Positions 44,621 through 57,260 of a stretch of 64,000 bases of DNA are shown here, in pieces. The DNA is taken from contig JALPQD010000361.1 in the NCBI GenBank assembly GCA_023101885.1, forward strand, positions 902,327 to 966,326. Direction: 5' to 3'. Both the position numbers and the translations under genes were made by a program. Positions within the stretch are counted from its first letter, which is position 1. Every line of letters begins with the position of its first letter. The notes below the pieces were generated by a model that saw only the letters and a program-made list of their open reading frames with translations, did no database searches and was not told the origin of the DNA. The DNA comes from Typhlomys cinereus. Taxonomy: Eukaryota; Chordata; Mammalia; Rodentia; Platacanthomyidae.

Positions 44621-47590
44621 TCGCCACGAAGTTCGTCGCCTAACATAATGGTGTGTGCAGAAACCTTGGGTAGACTTTCAGTGCATAATTGGTGGCGTGA
44701 AGATACAATACTAGTCACCTTCCATTGTCAGCATTAAATTTCATGGTATCAATGCTAATGCTTGACTGCTTCAAAGCTCTTCGGAACAGTACACAGGAGT
44801 GGGGCTCTGTGCCCTGCTTCCATCTGCACTGTGGGCACGTGACTGCTGTATCTGAGCTAATAGTTCCGCTAAGTCTACAGACGCCCACCATAGTCAGGGC
44901 CCCAAATGTGACTTCTGCCCTTGACAAGACGTCTACGTTGCTCTTGGCTTTGTCCCTCTTTTTGTTGACTATTGTTAAACTAATGTTCTTATGGAGAGCA
45001 TATTATGATTAAGAAATAATAGGTTTATAAATAACTAAGAGTAGAAGGATTAATTTGGGAAACTATATAGTTAAATTATTTAATTTTTCTGGACATTTTT
45101 CATTTCAGGTTGATAATATGACTTGCCAAGAACTGAAGAGTTGAAATTTTGTAAATTTTGCAAAAACACATGGAGTAGATCCATAACTATAGCAAAGAAA
45201 TTACACAGTAGAACGATTCATTCCAGATCCTCAGACTAGTTTGCTGCAGGAGTCATTGCTGAGCATAGGAAAGAACAAGCACAGAAACACCGTTTAATTT
45301 GCGTTTTCTGCTCTCCAAGGAATTTCTTAACACACAACGGTATTTAGCTGAGTGGCCATTTCTTCCAGCTCGGTTTTGCAAATGGGTATGCAATTCAATC
45401 TATCGTTGCATTTTGGCCTCCACAGACACATTCCAAGCTCTTGCTGAACTTGTGTCATGGAAGAAAGGCAGGCATGGGATCAAGTCCGGCCAAGATGAAG
45501 AACTCATTAAACCCTTCAGCGTTAGCACCTTCAGTTCTATTTTACTCCCAGCAGAGCAGTCAAGAGGAAGAGTGACAAAAACTCTGAACAGCTGAAGAAA
45601 AGGCAAAGGGAAAAACGGGGGCCGAGTATCGTTGGACGCAGCCCACCGACAGCTGACATCAGGTCTCCAGGCTTACAAGGACCATGTCACAAGGGGTCAT
45701 GTAGCTCAAAGAAAGTTCATTCACCGAACAGTAATGAAATACTGAGAAATACTAGTGTTGGCAAGGAGTGTAAATGTGACAGCACAGGACAGTACTCTGG
45801 GACACATCCACCCAAATCACGCAGGATGATGACACACAGGGACGACGGACATGAGACACAGGGCTCGGCCTTGACCTTGGAGCGCTGGGGAGCTGCTGAG
45901 AGTCAGGGTGTCAGTGGACCCCTTGTTTAGTGCCTGTGGATGCGTACAATGTCTCTCGGTGAGAACAGGGGCCCAGCCACTGGCCAGATCCACTGTGCCC
46001 TGGGTGCATGTCTCTCCCCTGGAGAGCTGGACACGTCTGCGTGCATGAGAGTCCAGTAACTGGGGGTCCGTTGCAGTGGGAAGCAGCGATGTAATATGCA
46101 GCAAGAGCAAGATGTGAGCATCGTCTCCGCAGACGACCTGGCTGTGTCCTGACTGGCCGTCAGCACGCTCACTTGCTTAGCAGCAGCCAAGGGTCCGAGA
46201 CAGCGTCCCTCCACGTGCGGGGCAGCACACAGCAAGCCAGCTCATCCTCGGAGAGGACGGGCATCGAGAAGGCAGGACAAGCAGACAGGATGACAGGACG
46301 TCAGCTGGGTGTATTTCCTTTCCCGTGCATGGTCAGTGACTTCACAGCTCTGTGCTCCTGCTGTGAGAGTTAAGAAACCTGCAGGGCAGCGCCACACCCG
46401 CTGAACCGCACCGGGTGGCCTGAGCAGGCCACAGAAGGGCATCAATCATTGGCCGATGGTGGTGAAAGGCTTAGGTGACAAAAGCTTACTAGTAGTTAGA
46501 ATTTCCAAATTTTGAATCTTAAAGCAGGGCATCGATTTCTTGGATAAATAACTGCCAGTGTGTGTATGTGTAGAAACCCCCCAAGAACACCAGCTCACTT
46601 CTGAGGTTCTAGGCATGTCCAGAACCCGATAAATGCTTGCTGACTTTTGTAGCTGAACTCCACGAACTAAACTGACACGTGATGCACTGATAACTTTACC
46701 TTAAAGACTCAGGATTTATCAGGCTCTATCCAGGGTTATTTGTATGCAGAATTGCTTTCCTCAGTCATGTGACTTTCACTGCTCCAGCATGTGCTGACTC
46801 AGAAGCCTCTGGGCGGACTTGTCTGTTCACCTCAGTCCCTGCCCTTGTCTCTACCACATCTTTTGGGCCCCTGGGAGATCTAGGAAAGCAGGTTCATCAC
46901 TTACTTGGGAATACGTCACCATCAGCAAAGTGAAGGGCACTAGTGCAAGAAATGCAGTTCTTACCTCAAAGGAAAAGAGACGGTTTAGTCTGTAGCCAAA
47001 TGTGAATGATCACAGGTCAGGAAAACATGCAGGTCTCCCTAAACAAAATATTACTGAGCCATAAATAGTTTATGAAGTTTCATTAGAGAAATTAGGATTT
47101 CCTGGTGAGTCCTCAGTGTCCTTAGTAAATGAATTTAGAAACACAAAATAGAAGCGAAAAGCCATGTTATTAGCATGCAAGTGTCCTTTCTAGCAGGGGA
47201 TCTCACAGCTGTGGGAAGGTCACAGAAAAGAAGGCATTCGGGTTGAGAAGGCAGAGAACAGAAAAGCAAAGAAATGTGCTCTGAACTTGGAACTCAAAGA
47301 CTGAGTCATGTGGTGAAAGTGCTTGTTCAGCGTTTGTCCTGAGTCTGTGGAAGGAAGACACTGAGGAAGGGACTTGTAGGAAGGTCATGCTCCTGGTAAA
47401 GGGCTGCTTACTCCTCCCATCTCTTGAACCATGGTTCCCAGTGGCTCGGGTTACCTGGGGCTGGACTCCTGTCCAGGTGATTGACAGGCCCAACTGGATC
47501 AAGTTAGGGGATGGACCACAGTGAGTAAGTTCTGGAACTCAGATGTCAGTGTAGTGTCACAAAAGATGATGGAGATGAGGTCTATCAAGA
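44621..47590. other. Unique non-coding sequence
   Basis: No gene or clear repeat. Short frames (up to 102 codons) without family features. 45780-46440 is mildly CpG-rich. Confidence 0.45.
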
Positions 47591-47879
47591 CGTTTGCTCT
47601 TCTCTAACAGTCTTACGATCATTAAACAAACAAAAGCATATGCATCAACTAAGGATTTAAACACTTTAGCCTATGGAGGGCAATTCACATTTAAACCATT
47701 ACAAACTTGGATCAAAGATCATGACCCACCAACCTGTTGCCTCCAAGTAAAATACCTCACCACGAAAGACAGAGGGTGGTCAAAGCTACCCCCAGCAATG
47801 GAGCAGCAAACAAGCAGGGCTTGCTGTATTGACATGCATTCTTTTCATCGGTTCCTGGAACTTTCTCCAAAATAAATTA
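47591..47879. other. Possible L1 upstream portion
   Basis: A 93-codon open frame (47594-47875) leads without a break in base composition into the L1 that follows. I could not place it in the ORF2 order with confidence. Confidence 0.35.
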
Positions 47880-49070
47880 CATACGAGGACACAAAGCAAG
47901 TCCCAACAAATACAGGAAAACTGAAACTATAAGCTGTTTTTTATTTGATCACCACTGTAAATCTAAAAATGAAAAGCAAGGGAAACAACAAAAATGATGC
48001 AAACTCTTGGTAACTAAACATTAAGTGAGCAATGGGTCATGGAGCAAAATCAAAGAGGAAAATGAAAATGTCTTAAAATTCAATGAGAATGCAAACAAAG
48101 CCTACTAAAATCTATGGGATACAATGAAGGCTGTCCTAAGGGGAAGTTTATAGTACTCAACGTCTACATCAAATATAGGAATATCACAAATAAACAACAA
48201 TACAACTTAAAACTTGAAAAACAAGAACAAGTCAACCCAAAAGACAACAGACGGACATACATAAACAGACTCCAGAAAAATTAATGAACTAGAAAGAAAG
48301 AATCAATGAAACAAAGAGCCAGTTCCTTGAAAAGATACAGAAGACTGACAAACCTTTAGTTAAATTAATCAAACACAAAAGGGAATTCCCAAATCAGCTG
48401 AGATATCACTACAAAATGAAAGCTATCATAACAGATACTGAAAAAAATTAGAGAATAATAAGGACATACTTAAAAATTTATGCTTCACAAAACTGGACAA
48501 TCAAAAAGAGATGAATGAATTTCTAAGCACATATGATTTACCGAAGTTTGAATCAAAATAAATTGAATGATTTAAACAGATCCATAACAAGTAGCAAGTA
48601 TTGAAATTAAAACAGCAAACTCAAATCTCCCTACCAAAAAAAGCACAGGACCAGATGGATTCGGTACAGAATTCTGCCACACATTCGAGGAAAAACTAAC
48701 ACCATTACTCCTTAAGATGTTCACAAAATACAGAAGGAACACTTCCAAATTCTTTCTGTAGAGCCATTATAATCACCCTGGCCCCCTAAAAAGGCACAAA
48801 ACAGAAAGGAAATTATATGCCAATCTTATTAACAAGTGCAGATGTAAAAATTCTCAATAAAGTATTTGCAAACCAAAGCAAAAAAATATCACAAAGAAGT
48901 CAGATTTACTCAGAAACGCAAGAGTGGTTCAGTATATGTAAATCAATAAACATAATTTACCATTTAAGCAAACACAGATAAAAACACACGATCCTTCCAG
49001 TAGACTGGGAAAAAGTATCTGACAAAATTAAAAATCTCTTCATGATAAAACCCCTGAAAAGAATAGGTAT

Positions 49071-49315
49071 GGAAGGAATGTACATAAACACAATAAAGCT
49101 ATGTGCAACAGGAATACAGCAAATATTCTGTATGGAAGGAACATACACGAACACAGTAAAGCTATGTGTGACAGGATATAACAAGCACCTTGTGTGGAAG
49201 GAACACACACAAACACAGTAAGGCTATGTACAAAAGGAATATTACAAGCACCTTGTGTGGAAGGAACATACACAAACACAGTAAAGCTATGTGTGACAAG
49301 AGTATAGCAAATGTC
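49071..49315. repeat. 63-bp tandem duplication inside L1 RT region, 3.8 copies
   Basis: GGAAGGAA(C/T)(A/G)(T/C)ACA recurs at 49071, 49134, 49196 and 49259 (spacings 63, 62, 63), each followed by AACACAGTAA(A/G)GCTATGT. The parent segment encodes the L1 stretch after the KTLKKLGIEG-like region. 63 bp is 21 codons, so the first duplication kept the frame. Confidence 0.93.
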
Positions 49316-49688
49316 TAAGTGGCAACAACTTGGCGCATCCTCACTTCACTGGGAGCAGGAGCTAGACGAGGCTTTCTCCCACCACTCCTGCTTAACATTG
49401 CGGCTGAAGATGTAGAGAAATGAGACAAGACAGTGAATAAAAGGGGTGAAATAGGAGAGGAAGAAATCAAGGATCTCTATTTGCAAATGATGGGGCTCTA
49501 TATCTGAGAAACCCTAAATGGTCAACCAGGAAAGTTCTAGAGCAAATTCACGACCACATCAGATTACTAAATTAATACCCGAGTATCAGTGATCTATCTA
49601 TAACCAATGAAAAAGAAATGAGAGAAACAATCCCATTTACCATAACTCAAGAAAATGAACTCTCTTGGTAGCCAAGAAAGTGAAAGAT

Positions 49689-49935
49689 GGGGCTGGAGAG
49701 GTGGCTCAGGGGTTAAGCCTCTGCCTTGCAAGCAGGAGGTCCTGAGTTCGGATCCTAGATCCCACGTATAGACGCCAGGTGGAAGCAAGAGCAGCCTGTG
49801 TTTCTGGTCCTGCTAGGGGGGAGCCTGTGAATCCCAGGGCAGAGTAAACAAGGAGGAGGTGGAGGCGTCCATGGTGGTTCCCGAATTCACCCGTGGTTCT
49901 ACACACACACATACACACACACACACACAGACACA

Positions 49936-49993
<58 letters not shown>

Positions 49994-50020
49994 CACACAC
50001 ACGCACAATTGAATAAAAAA
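49689..50020 (+). mobile_element. B2-like SINE inserted in L1, with target duplication
   Basis: Head GGGGCTGGAGAGGTGGCTCA, B-box GAGTTCGGATCC, body with GAGTAAACAAGGAGGAGGTG, a CA tail (49901-50005) and a terminal CAATTGAATAAAAAAA. Target duplication AAAGTGAAAGA at 49677-49687 and 50021-50031 (11 bp, perfect). A and B boxes are well preserved and the copy is among the youngest in the window. Same family as the minus-strand copy at 36789-37098. Confidence 0.92.
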
Positions 50021-51144
50021 AAAGTGAAAGACTTGTACAAGAGTAGCTTTAAATTCCAAGAAAAGAGAAAAAGAAATCAAAGAAAATATGCCTGATGGTG
50101 GGTGGATGTTCCAAGCTCATGGATCATAAGGATTAACATTGTGAAGGGGACACTCCACTGAAAGCACTACACAGATTCAGTACAATTCCCTTCAAAATGT
50201 CAATGTCATTATCCACAGGAATTTCAAAAATGGTCTTAAAATTCACATGGAAGCAAAAAAATCCAAAGGAGCCAAAACTATCATGAACAGTCAGCATGTT
50301 GCCGGTGACATTACATACATGATTTCAGGCTACAGTACAGAGCCATCGGAATAAAAACAGACACACTGATCATAGATTCGAACTGAAGACCCAGAATGGC
50401 CGAGCACCCCTCTGATATTTAGCAAGGAATCAAAAGTGAACATTGGAACAAGAAGAGCATCTTCAACAAACGGTACTGAGGAAATTAGATGTTTACATGT
50501 AGAAAAATGAAACTGAACCCTTGTCTTTCACTCTACACAAAAATTTAACTCTAACTTGATCGAAGACCTCACATTAGACCAGAGATACTTAATTTCCCAG
50601 GAGAAAGAATGAGAAGTACACTAGAAATTATTGGCTCAGATAAAGATTTTCTGGATAGAACCCCATTCACACAGGAAATAACATCAATAATTAACATGTT
50701 TGAGATTTCATAAAACTGAAAAGCTTCTGTTCTTCAAAATAAATCCTTAATTGTGCAGAAATGTAACCCAAGAATGGGAGAAAATATATGTAAGCCATAG
50801 ATCTGATAGAGAATTGGCAGTAAGAATAGCCAAAGAACTCAAGAAGTTCAACATCAGGAAAACAAACAATTCAGTATAAAAATGGACCTCATAACTGAAA
50901 TAAATTTCACAAAGAAAATTCAAATGTCTAACATATATCTTAAAAATCATTCAAAATTCCCAGCCATCAGGGAAATGTAAATTAAAACCACTCAGATGTC
51001 ATCTTACCACATTCAGTGAGATGAAAATTAGGACCAGTGAGGATGAGAGAGGAGGCCCTGATCATTGCTGGGATAGAAGCTTGTGTAGCTTCTTTGGAAA
51101 TCAGTAAGAAAGTGTCTCAAAGACCTAAATGTTGAGCTACTGTA

Positions 51145-51700
51145 TTGCTGCAGGTTTTTTTTAAATTCAGGTTTCTGGGTTCAAAAGTCAAAGATTGAGA
51201 CCAGAATATTAAGGCAGATTTTATTAGAGATGAGAAAGAACAGAACTCAGGGCATGGAGCCCGTGAGGGGCAGGAAGTGTCTGACGGCTGGCAGGGTCAG
51301 GGGTATTTATAGGATCAGGCAGACCCAGGAAGAATAGCTTTTCCTTATTGGTTAGCTCCAGTGTCTGCAAACCTATTTGGGGCTTTTGGTCCCCTACATC
51401 TCAATGGTCTGTTCATATCAGGCCCAGCCCAGTTGACCTTGAGGCTGATCTCTGGGCCAGCAGTTCCTTTTAAGGACTCAAGTTTATCTGCAACGGAGAG
51501 CTCATCTCCATGTCCTTTTAGAAACAGAAGGTTGGGGGAAGCTGGAGACCTTATCTCTGTGGAGAATTAGACCCAGCTCTTGCAGACTGGTGGGTGAGTT
51601 CCTTCAGGATAATGGGGGGGGGTGACCTTGAAACACCTCCTCAGAAGCCTTTCTCTTCTGTCCTATCCTAAGCCACCTGACGCGATTCTTCTCTCTCTAT
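51145..51700 (-). mobile_element. LTR inserted antisense in L1
   Basis: The block interrupts L1 between GAGCTACTGTATT and ATGACCAGCCACACCA. Read on the minus strand it holds a TATA-like CTATAAATAC near 51312-51303 and, about 80 bp further on, a polyadenylation-like AATAAAATCT near 51222-51214, then a T/C-rich U5-like end. That spacing and order fit a retroviral LTR. I cannot name the family; a short target duplication around TATT is possible. Confidence 0.5.
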
Positions 51701-52130
51701 TATGACCAGCCACACCATGCTGAGAATATTCCCAAAGGAGTCTGTATCACATGCACAGATAGCCGCACAACCAAGGTCACTGCAGCCCCATTCACAATAG
51801 CTAAGAAATTTAATCGATCCGGAATTCCAACATCGGACGAATGGATGATATGCTGTGTGTGTCTGTGTGTGTACACACACAACGGAATGCTACTGACTAC
51901 CAAGAAGTGAAATAATGACATGAATAGAAGATGTGATATTGAGTGCAGTATCCCCGACACAGAAAGGGAGATGTTAGATGTTCTTCCGTATATGCAGATG
52001 CAAACACTGCATAAGTGTTTAAGAATGGTATTCTTGAAAATCTTAAGAAGCTTCGATAATAGCTGTAATCTAGAAAGGAACATGAGCGGGGGTGTGGGGA
52101 TAGGACGAGCCCTCAAAGGGGAGAGGCAAT

Positions 52131-52915
52131 GCAACACGGGGCTCAAAAGGCTGCTTGAGCGCACTCAAGAGGCCAGCGCTGCCTGGTGGACACTGAGAAC
52201 TACTCAGCAAAGCCAGATGTCACGGGCGAGGAGACCATCGGCCCTATTGAGAACAAGCTTCCTAGTGTTAACCGTAAGTATTTGACAGTAAGCTACCATC
52301 TAAACATTTAACATTACACTCTTCATGATAGCAAACAAGTCGTGCCCTTCTACAAAAGAGAATGTACCATACATGGAACCACAAAGTGTGAAATAAAAGT
52401 CACCGTGAACAGTTCTGCCCACAAAAGAACATATACATCACCCCATTCCACGGCTCGGGGACCCGTGTGCGAGAGGGCGCGGCAAGATTGTAAGACTGAG
52501 GCCAAGGACTGCAGACAGTGAGTGCCCCGGTTCATCTCGGTGCAGCCGCACTCTGAAGCCCGATGCGCTGATGTCTGCTTCCACAGACATCCACAACAAC
52601 TCACCTACCAACGTCCCCAGGGGAGGTAGACCTCAGGAGACACGGTGCTACCCTAGAAGCCGTGTGGGCCTGGTGCAGGACAGGACAGGGGAGCTTCTTC
52701 CCTGACCACTGACCAGATGGCGCGCAAGCACATGCCAGGGCAGGTGCCCTGCGTTGGACCGGTGAAAGAGTCCGGGTGGAGAGAATGAGTGTGGCAGATG
52801 GGGAAGAGGAGAGGGACAGGAGAGGCAGGGGGTTAGGGTATATATAGTAGGGAAGGAAAACAAGTTTATCATGTTTGTATGTGAAGGCTTCAAGCAATAA
52901 TAACAATGCTAATAC
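52131..52915. other. Unique non-coding sequence
   Basis: No recognised element. Confidence 0.45.
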
Positions 52916-52941
52916 TAATAATACAATAATAATAATAATAA
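52892..52941. repeat. AAT trinucleotide microsatellite
   Basis: AATAATAACAATGCTAATAC, then AATAATAATAATAATAAAC; interrupted AAT repeats. Confidence 0.9.
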
Positions 52942-54835
52942 ACAGTTGCTGGATTCGTTTGGAATCTAAGCCAGATTGCCAGGTTCCACACTCGGCGTGC
53001 TGCACCCTTCCTTTATTAACCACACACTTGTCCCCAAGAATGTAATTTACAGGAGTGCAGAATCAGTGGTTACGTAACGTGCTTACGCTTCAAGGCTGAA
53101 CATCTGACTCTGGGTATCTTTTATTCATTCTTAGCAAACTGAGGTTAATAACTCCAGATCCCAGGGAAACCCAGATAAGGCAGCGCCTGCGTGTCTCTAG
53201 CAGTTGGTCAATGTCTCCCTTCAACTGTCTCTTCTCTGCTCTCCACAGTGCTGGCCGCCAGGGCTCACAGTGGTTCTGAGGAGTGAAAGACGAAGGAAAT
53301 GGGATTCACTCAATAGGGCATTTCAGGAAGGAGGATTTGAGGTTTTCATTAATGTTTAACTGCTTCAAATGTCTGTTTCTCAAGAAAATATTTCTTGGAT
53401 GAATTCCTTTTGAAATTGCCTTGAGCCTTATCTTCACTTTCTGTGAATGTACAGTGTGCGTATTTACAAATAAAATCATTCTAAAATTTGAAAGAAGTGG
53501 AATCACTGATCCAAACTCTCTGAAACTAGATGTAGCGCTTCCAAACCAGGCAACTTTAGAGTCCTGTTTGGAGCTGAGCGCCGCCTGTTCAAGAGCCTCT
53601 CCAGGTGCTTTCCGTCCCAAGCCCCGTGGCACTGGAAGTCTTGCTGAGAGCCCTGGACAGAGGATTATTCTGTATTAATAGATGCGCTCAGGGCAGGAGC
53701 GCATCCAGAGTGCAGGGCCCAGACGGGCAGGCAGCGCGCTGCAAGGTGAGATGCACCAGAGGCTGGTTGGCGATGCCGCCTTTGCAACCCCAGGGGTTAT
53801 GCAGCTCACCGTCCGTGAGCATCACTTCAGGTCCGTGAGTGACAGCAGGCCGGGCCCTATGTAGGCTGTGTTCATTACTGTGCATATTTTACACACTTCA
53901 CAGTTAAACAAGAAATTACCTGTCATAACATATGAAGGCTCCTTTCATGAAATTTACATTTTAGGGGAAAATTTCTAGTTCACAGACTCCAAAATGTGCA
54001 TAAAATTTATTCATTATAGCAGCATTATAGCATATTCCTCCTAAAATTAAGTAGTAGCTTAATTTCTAAATATTACTTTTCCATATAATAAAAAATAAGA
54101 GAAAACACGAAATGTTCTATGCATAGAAAAAACAGTTTAGTTTTTTATACTTCTGACACTTTCTATTTTAAACTAGGATGTTTTACATTTTTAACTGCTA
54201 AATTCAGATTTTATTATTACTAAGGAATGAATGGTGGACTTGGACATGAGGATGTGGCTTTGAACACTGAGCAGTGTTCAGTCCTGGACAAATAGCTGAG
54301 GTTCGGAATGGAGGTGGCTGGATCTTGAAAGGCAACAGTGGAGTCAGCAGAGCTCATCTGTCTGGAAGTTTTGTGCTGAAATAGCTACAAGTTTCTCTGC
54401 TTGAGAATGGTCTTCCGAGGGACGCTTGGCGGTGTTGGAGCTCTGCTTTCCAAAGGAACCGAAGATCTACAACTGCATAGTGGACGAAGAGAATGTTCTC
54501 TGAACATCTCTCATGTTGACACAAATAACCTGAGCTCAGAGAGGGAGAAATGGGGCTACCAGAGAGGGACGGGGCGACGGTCAGGCAGCCCGCACGGGTG
54601 CCTGCTGCTCCCATCCTCTGGGCATCCAGCAGCTGCTTCCATCATCGTAACTGGCCCGTTAGATATTTCTATGCACAGCAAGGTGGTCCCTGTCCCCCGT
54701 GCTTAGATACTGTGAGACTATTGAATAGCAGTGTTATCAATTTAAGAATTCCCAAAAAGACAATTTTGCATTATAGAATCACAATACTGCAGCTTACCTG
54801 GGTGTGTATGAGTGTGGGGGGGGGAGGTTGTGTGG
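52942..54835. other. Unique non-coding sequence
   Basis: No gene or repeat recognised; 53900-54230 is very AT-rich. Confidence 0.45.
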
Positions 54836-55075
54836 GGCAGAGTGCATGTGTGTGGTTGCGTGTATGTGTGTGGTTGTGTTTGTGTGGTTGTGTGTATGAT
54901 TTGTGTGTGTGTATGTGTGGTTGTGTGTGTGTGGTTGTGTTTGTGTGGTTGTGTGTATGGTTTGTGTATGTATATGTGTGGTTCTGTGTGTGTGGTTGTG
55001 TGTGTGTGGTTGTATGCATGGTTTGTATGTGTGTGTGTGTGTGTGTGGTTGTGTGTGTGCATGTGTGCGTGTGGC
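54836..55075. repeat. TG-rich microsatellite with GTGGTTGTGT steps
   Basis: About 240 bp built from GTGTGTGG, TTGTGTG and GTATG steps. Both strands give artefactual frames (Cys/Val-rich on plus, His/Thr-rich on minus). Confidence 0.93.
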
Positions 55076-55209
55076 TGATGCAGATAGGAGGGAAACACAC
55101 AGTGTTTCCATGCAATGTGTGGGCTCTTTCTGTGCTCAAGAACATAAAAATGAAAAATTCAGAGCCACGGTCACGGCATTATAAAGTAAGGCCGGGCATT
55201 CCCGAAGCC

Positions 55210-55365
55210 CTGAATTGAACACATCTGTGATCATATTAATCTCTGAAACAACCCTCAATAATGACCAGCAATAATAAACTGAGGTGCGTGATGACAGTAT
55301 CTTGCTCACAGTCACAACTCTTAGTTACAGCAGCCACCAGAATCATTTGACATAAAAGCACCTTC
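55210..55365 (+). mobile_element. MIR (ancient tRNA-derived SINE)
   Basis: TATTAATCTCTGAAACAACC, then AATAAACTGAGGTGCGTGAT, then CAGTATCTTGCTCACAGTCA follow the MIR core order (TTAATCCTCACAACAACC, GAAACTGAGGCACAG, AAGTAACTTGCCCAAGGTCA). Confidence 0.65.
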
Positions 55366-55894
55366 TTACCAAACAACAGCACAGCTGGTTTAATTGGCTC
55401 TGCAGGGCCCACTCATCTGTGTTGAGTGCCATGAGGCGTTTCGCTATTGAAGACAGCTTGGTCTTGGTGCACGAAGCTAGTACTTCCCTTCAGAGCTGCT
55501 TCCTTTGTCCACACAGCGTTGCTTTTGTTCCCTTGGGCCCCATGTGAACGTGCTGTACTGCCAGCGACTGTCAGTTGCTAATTTCAAAATTTTGGTAATG
55601 TTCCTTTTTATGCTAGAAACTGTCAATGACAAAAAGATATCCTATGATATATAGTTCTTAACTTATTAATTTACTAACAAGTGTCGTTAACACAAAGCAC
55701 AATATTACCATTCAGTGAACCTAGTGATGGGAAGATCTAGTTAATGTTTTGTAAGCCCCTGGCCCCCTGCTCTGTCGGCCGGCTGTGAGCCCTTGTGCGG
55801 GTGTGGACTGAACGCTGAGCCGACATACAAGGCCACCTCCTCAAGACTCAACCCCTAAAGCCAACTCCTTCAAGTCCCAGTCTCTGAATAAAGT
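55366..55894. other. Unique non-coding sequence
   Basis: Nothing recognised. Confidence 0.45.
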
Positions 55895-56152
55895 ATGAAT
55901 GATAAGCATAGCTAGATGATAGGTAGTTGACAGATATGTGGGTATAAATATATGTAGAAAAATAGGTATATGATGATGATGAAGGCAGATAGATATAGAA
56001 AGATGACAGATGATAGATATATAGATGAATGATAGATGGATCTCTAGAAACCGATAACTAGCTAGCTAGCTAGATAAACAAATGATAGATGATAGATATG
56101 TAGGTAGATAGATAGATAGTAGATAGATAGATGATAGATAGATAGATGTGGG
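55895..56152. repeat. Interrupted GATA microsatellite
   Basis: GATA/GATG repeats with interruptions. The cleanest blocks are AGATAGATAGATAG near 56104 and 56120. A GCTA block (GCTAGCTAGCTAGCTAG) lies near 56060. Confidence 0.92.
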
Positions 56153-56639
56153 TGTTAGGATAATAAATGATAGACAATTTACGTTTAGATTGAATCTGCT
56201 GTTTTTCTACAGAGTTGAGATGCGTCCACCTACCTCCCCTCCCGTGTAGTTTAACCAGTGTGTACACACCTGCTACCCTGGGAAGCATTTCGCCAGTTTC
56301 CTGTCTGCTTCCTGCTGACCACACGACAGCGGTGACGGAGCCGTCTGTAGACTCTCTCCTGGCGCTGCACGCCAGCATGCCTAAGCAGGGGCATCCTGCT
56401 CCTGTCCCGAAGTATTGCCGGCGTCGGGCACTGCTTTCTCTAGCACGCTGCTTTAGAAGTAACCAGCTAGGACTTGAAGACCACGCCCAGCATGCATAGC
56501 CTTAGCAGAATAAGCCAGAGGTTGGTTATTTTTAGGCAGGATTTGCATCATTAAAGATAATGCTTAGGAGGTAAGGTCCACAGGTTAAACATAAATGGTC
56601 AATTTTTATTAGCTATTTTCGTCACCCAGAGAATTAAGT
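56153..56639. other. Unique non-coding sequence
   Basis: Nothing recognised. Confidence 0.45.
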
Positions 56640-57260
56640 GTTGATAGAAAGCCTCGAGCTTTACTCGCGCTGCCGCCCTGGAGCCCTGAGCGAAGGCGGT
56701 GCTGACACTGGCAGGTCACCAATGCTCCTGAAAGACCTTCCGCGGAGATGGGCGCAGGACTCATCCAGCCCTGCTGTGCGCGGCGCCTCCGAAGAACCCG
56801 GGGCGCAGGGAACGTCCGCGGGGGGGGGGGGCCTCAGGCTTGGCTCCACCCAAGAAAAAACTAATCACAGAGGGGGCCATGGGCGTGAACATAGCTGGTC
56901 TCCCTGTGTCGGGACCCATTGGGTTTGTGTTGTTTTGGACTCCTGTTCTAGAGCCTTCTCTTCCAGCAGTCCTCCCACATCAGCCGCGCACGGTCAGAAG
57001 AGTTCTGAAGGGAGTCGCTCTTTCTTCTTCTAGAACATTCACCGCCATGGGCCGTGTGTTCACAGGTGCTCCTGGACAAGCGAGGCGCTCACGCGGCCCT
57101 TCGCCCAGCCGCTCCACGCGCAGGGCATGGCGAGCCCCCCACCCCCTCCAACCCGGGGACCGACTTTGTGTTGGCATCTCTGCCGCTGCCTCCGGCTGCT
57201 ACGAGCTGCACATGATGGAGCAAAGCAGGACAACACAGAGCGTTTCCCACAGAACCCGAC
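56640..57260. promoter_or_regulatory. CpG-rich patch, possible CpG island
   Basis: By hand count about 40 CpGs in 56641-57210, with 18 in 56641-56820 alone, in DNA of roughly 60% G+C. This density is several times that of the surrounding sequence. A run of G lies at 56820-56830. At 57041-57051 the sequence ACCGCCATGGG matches a strong Kozak context. The frame from that ATG is open for 115 codons (to 57394), but its product is an Arg/Ser/Pro-rich sequence without known domains. No TATA box seen. Confidence 0.45.

Larger units (their letters stand above)
47880..52130 (+). mobile_element. L1 retrotransposon, ORF2 to 3' end, broken
   Basis: L1 ORF2 order is clear: AACGAAACAAAGAGCCAGTT-like near 48306, CTAAGCACATATGATTTACC, GGACCAGATGGATTCGG (the PDGF region), ATGCCAATCTTATTAAC, GGTTCAGTATATGTAAATCA, then the catalytic region TTTGCAAATGAT at 49480-49491, which encodes FAND instead of FADD, and the C-terminal region to about 51140. 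After an LTR insertion it continues at 51700 with CCATTCACAATAGCTAAGAA and ends near 52130. Many stops and frameshifts. Interrupted by a 63-bp tandem duplication (49071-49315), a SINE (49689-50020) and an antisense LTR (51145-51700). 5'-truncated, without a recognisable ORF1. Confidence 0.8.

Noticed and set aside
49480..49491. Active L1 reverse transcriptase
   Set aside because: The catalytic stretch encodes FAND instead of FADD, and the element has many stops, frameshifts, a tandem duplication and two insertions.
54742..55218. 222-codon Cys/Val-rich frame containing the TG array
   Set aside because: Its length depends on the TG microsatellite; the flanking parts alone are short and unrecognised.
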